From Simonsiella sp051414845 (GTDB taxonomy: Bacteria > Pseudomonadota > Gammaproteobacteria > Burkholderiales > Neisseriaceae), in the NCBI GenBank assembly GCA_051414845.1, contig CP183313.1, positions 1,178,001 to 1,242,000 on the forward strand: 64,000 nt of DNA, read 5' to 3'. The notes beneath the pieces are model-generated. The model worked only from the letters and a program-made list of their open reading frames with translations, was not told where the DNA came from and made no database searches. Positions 62,890 through 64,000 of the stretch are shown here, piece after piece. Position 1 is the first letter of the stretch. Each line of letters opens with the position of its first letter. The position numbers and the translations under genes were made by a program.

Positions 62890-63295
62890 ATGAAAAAATT
62901 TGACGACAAAATCAGTCTCGCCATTTTGCAAACATTGCGCCAAAACAGCCGCATAAGCTGGCAAGAATTGGGCAAAAACGTCCATTTAAGCGGACAAGCC
63001 GCTGCCGAGCGCGTGAAACAAATGCAAGAACATGGCGTGATTGACGGCTTTACCATACGCGAAAACCGTCCGCGCCCATTTGATTGGTGTGATGATGAAA
63101 CACACGAATTTTCAAGTATTTGAAGATTGGCTTATCCAAAACCCCAATGTGGAAAGCGTGGACAAAACCAGTGGCGATATTTGTTATATGATTGTTTACG
63201 TTACGGAAAACTTGGCGGAATTGGAGCAATTTTTAAACGAATTATTGCAACATGGCGCGTACCGTTTAAACAGCAGCATTCGGCGCGTGAAATGA
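62890..63295 (+). pseudogene. Lrp/AsnC-family regulator, frameshifted
   Basis: The first frame (62890-63123) gives an HTH domain typical of Lrp: DDKISLAILQTLRQNSRIS, HLSGQAAAERVKQM, GVIDGFTIR. The second frame (up to 63295) gives the RAM/ligand domain: VMMKHTNFQVFEDWLIQNP, VESVDKTSGDICYMIVYV, RLNSSIRRVK. The frames join near 63060-63090, and the segment between FTIR and MKHTNF is about five residues shorter than usual, so a small out-of-frame deletion is likely. Not expected to make a normal regulator. Confidence 0.8.
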
Positions 63296-63341
63296 ATTTC
63301 AGGCTGCCTGAAAGTACACAATAATTTTTGGGATTGCCACT

Positions 63342-63480
63342 AATCTGTTCCCTCCCCCGTCTCCAACGGGGGAGGGCTAGGGTGGGGGCAAATCTGTGGA
63401 AACAAATCAATATTGTTGAAAATCAACGAGCCAACCCCACCCTAACCCTCCCCCGCAAGCGGGAGAGGGGACAGGTTTCA
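63342..63480. repeat. C-rich/G-rich hairpin repeat
   Basis: TCTGTTCCCTCCCCCGTCTCC, GGGAGGGCTAGGGTGGGGGC and, facing it, CCCACCCTAACCCTCCCCCG then GAGAGGGGACAG. The nearest relative of the ligA insertion. Confidence 0.8.
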
Positions 63481-63546
63481 GGCAGTCCAACTATTTTTGT
63501 CGTGTACTGAAAGGCAGCCTGAAAAATTTAACCAAAAGAAAAAACC

Positions 63547-64000
63547 ATGAATTTCAAAAAATTAACTTTATTACCCATTTTATTGATTTTAAATGCTTGC
63601 CGTGCCGAGCCGAATTTTGCCCAAGCTCAAAATGAAAACAGGCTGCCTGAAATCATGCGCATAGCAGATGAAGATTTTAATACACCTGTGGAACGTACAA
63701 ATCTTGTGCAAGATGGTCATTGTTGGCTTGGTAAGCAACAAATTGAACACAATTTTTTTCCAATGAAATTGTGTTCTGTTCCCAAAGAGTTGCATTTGAC
63801 TGCTGAAGCCAATCATATTCAAATTCTGTCTGATAATGTTCCAGTTGTCTTTGAAAATAGAGTCTTATTCTTGGGCGACCCTGATGATAACACCTACCCA
63901 CACGGCGTTTTAGGCGACACGATTGAAGCGAAAACGCTCTACACTTTAAACGCGCAAACGCTGAAATCTGCCGCCAAACCGTTCAGGCTGCCTGAAAATT
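63547..64000 (+). CDS. Lipoprotein of unknown function (partial)
   Basis: Open from the ATG at 63547 to the window end (at least 151 codons), so the C-terminus is missing. It has a signal with lipobox LNAC (C18) and three further cysteines (two in the mature part). The frame is translated through two DUS copies (encoding NRLPEI near 35 and FRLPEN at the very end), which confirms it is the coding frame. The family is not recognised. Confidence 0.7.
   Translation, partial: MNFKKLTLLPILLILNACRAEPNFAQAQNENRLPEIMRIADEDFNTPVERTNLVQDGHCWLGKQQIEHNFFPMKLCSVPKELHLTAEANHIQILSDNVPVVFENRVLFLGDPDDNTYPHGVLGDTIEAKTLYTLNAQTLKSAAKPFRLPEN

Overview
The window comes from a chromosome of a Neisseriaceae bacterium, most likely of the Simonsiella / Alysiella / Kingella side of the family. 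The main evidence is the very dense DNA uptake sequence (DUS), roughly a hundred copies by eye (not counted exactly), of the core AGGCTGCCTGAA / AGGCAGCCTGAA. Further support comes from neisserial protein types: three-domain PilB/MsrAB, MetN without a C-terminal regulatory domain, and a peroxiredoxin-glutaredoxin fusion. The non-coding repeats are also neisserial: Correia-like elements, dRS3-like inverted repeats and IS5-type terminal repeats. Most genes are ordinary chromosomal housekeeping genes. I see no prophage, integrase, complete transposase, CRISPR array, toxin-antitoxin pair or secretion cluster.

Layout. 1-5 kb: spermidine-synthase-like protein (partial), lpxH, a periplasmic protein, an ArsC/Spx-like protein, a lipoprotein, a GyrI-like protein and a DUF815 ATPase. 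5-14 kb: maeB, tyrB, a Sel1-repeat protein, recB. 14-18 kb: a nitroreductase, luxS-mtnN (methyl-cycle detoxification), a lipoprotein, pyrF, a thioredoxin-like lipoprotein. 18-27 kb: ligA with an unusual repeat-derived insertion, a DUF817 protein, an OmpA-like protein, an amino-acid binding lipoprotein, purB, pgsA. 27.3-27.9 kb: three identical tRNA-Gly genes, tRNA-Cys, an aberrant tRNA-like gene and tRNA-Leu, an arrangement resembling E. coli pgsA-glyW-cysT-leuZ. 28-35 kb: a HerA-like ATPase, msrAB, radA, tsaE-amiC. 35-43 kb: smc, a TIGR02117-like protein, aqpZ, a frameshifted PACE transporter, an acetyl-CoA hydrolase/CoA-transferase, folP. 43-51 kb: a TPR protein, an RDD protein, miaA, a TauE/SafE-like protein, DUF1415 and DUF454 genes, purN, a lytic transglycosylase. 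51-54 kb: metNIQ behind a candidate SAM riboswitch and attenuator. 54-64 kb: Prx-Grx, a methyltransferase-like protein, recD, an ABC ATPase, an EmrE-like SMR pump, a Tat-dependent binding lipoprotein, an isochorismatase-like hydrolase, an MBL-fold protein, a broken Lrp regulator and a partial lipoprotein.

Functional links. LuxS and MtnN act consecutively on S-adenosylhomocysteine products. MetNIQ imports methionine, and its leader looks SAM-responsive. RecB and RecD are both here but 42 kb apart, and recC is not in the window. MsrAB, Prx-Grx, the nitroreductase and the thioredoxin-like lipoprotein suggest redox-stress defence. AmiC and the lytic transglycosylase remodel the wall.

The most interesting features are the non-canonical tRNA-like gene with a GCA triplet, the SAM-II/V-like leader of metNIQ, and the repeat insertion translated in-frame inside essential ligA. 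Also notable is the way palindromic DUS copies supply stop codons, signal-peptide residues and terminator arms. Family assignments come from reading the translated sequences from memory of the families; no database search was run.
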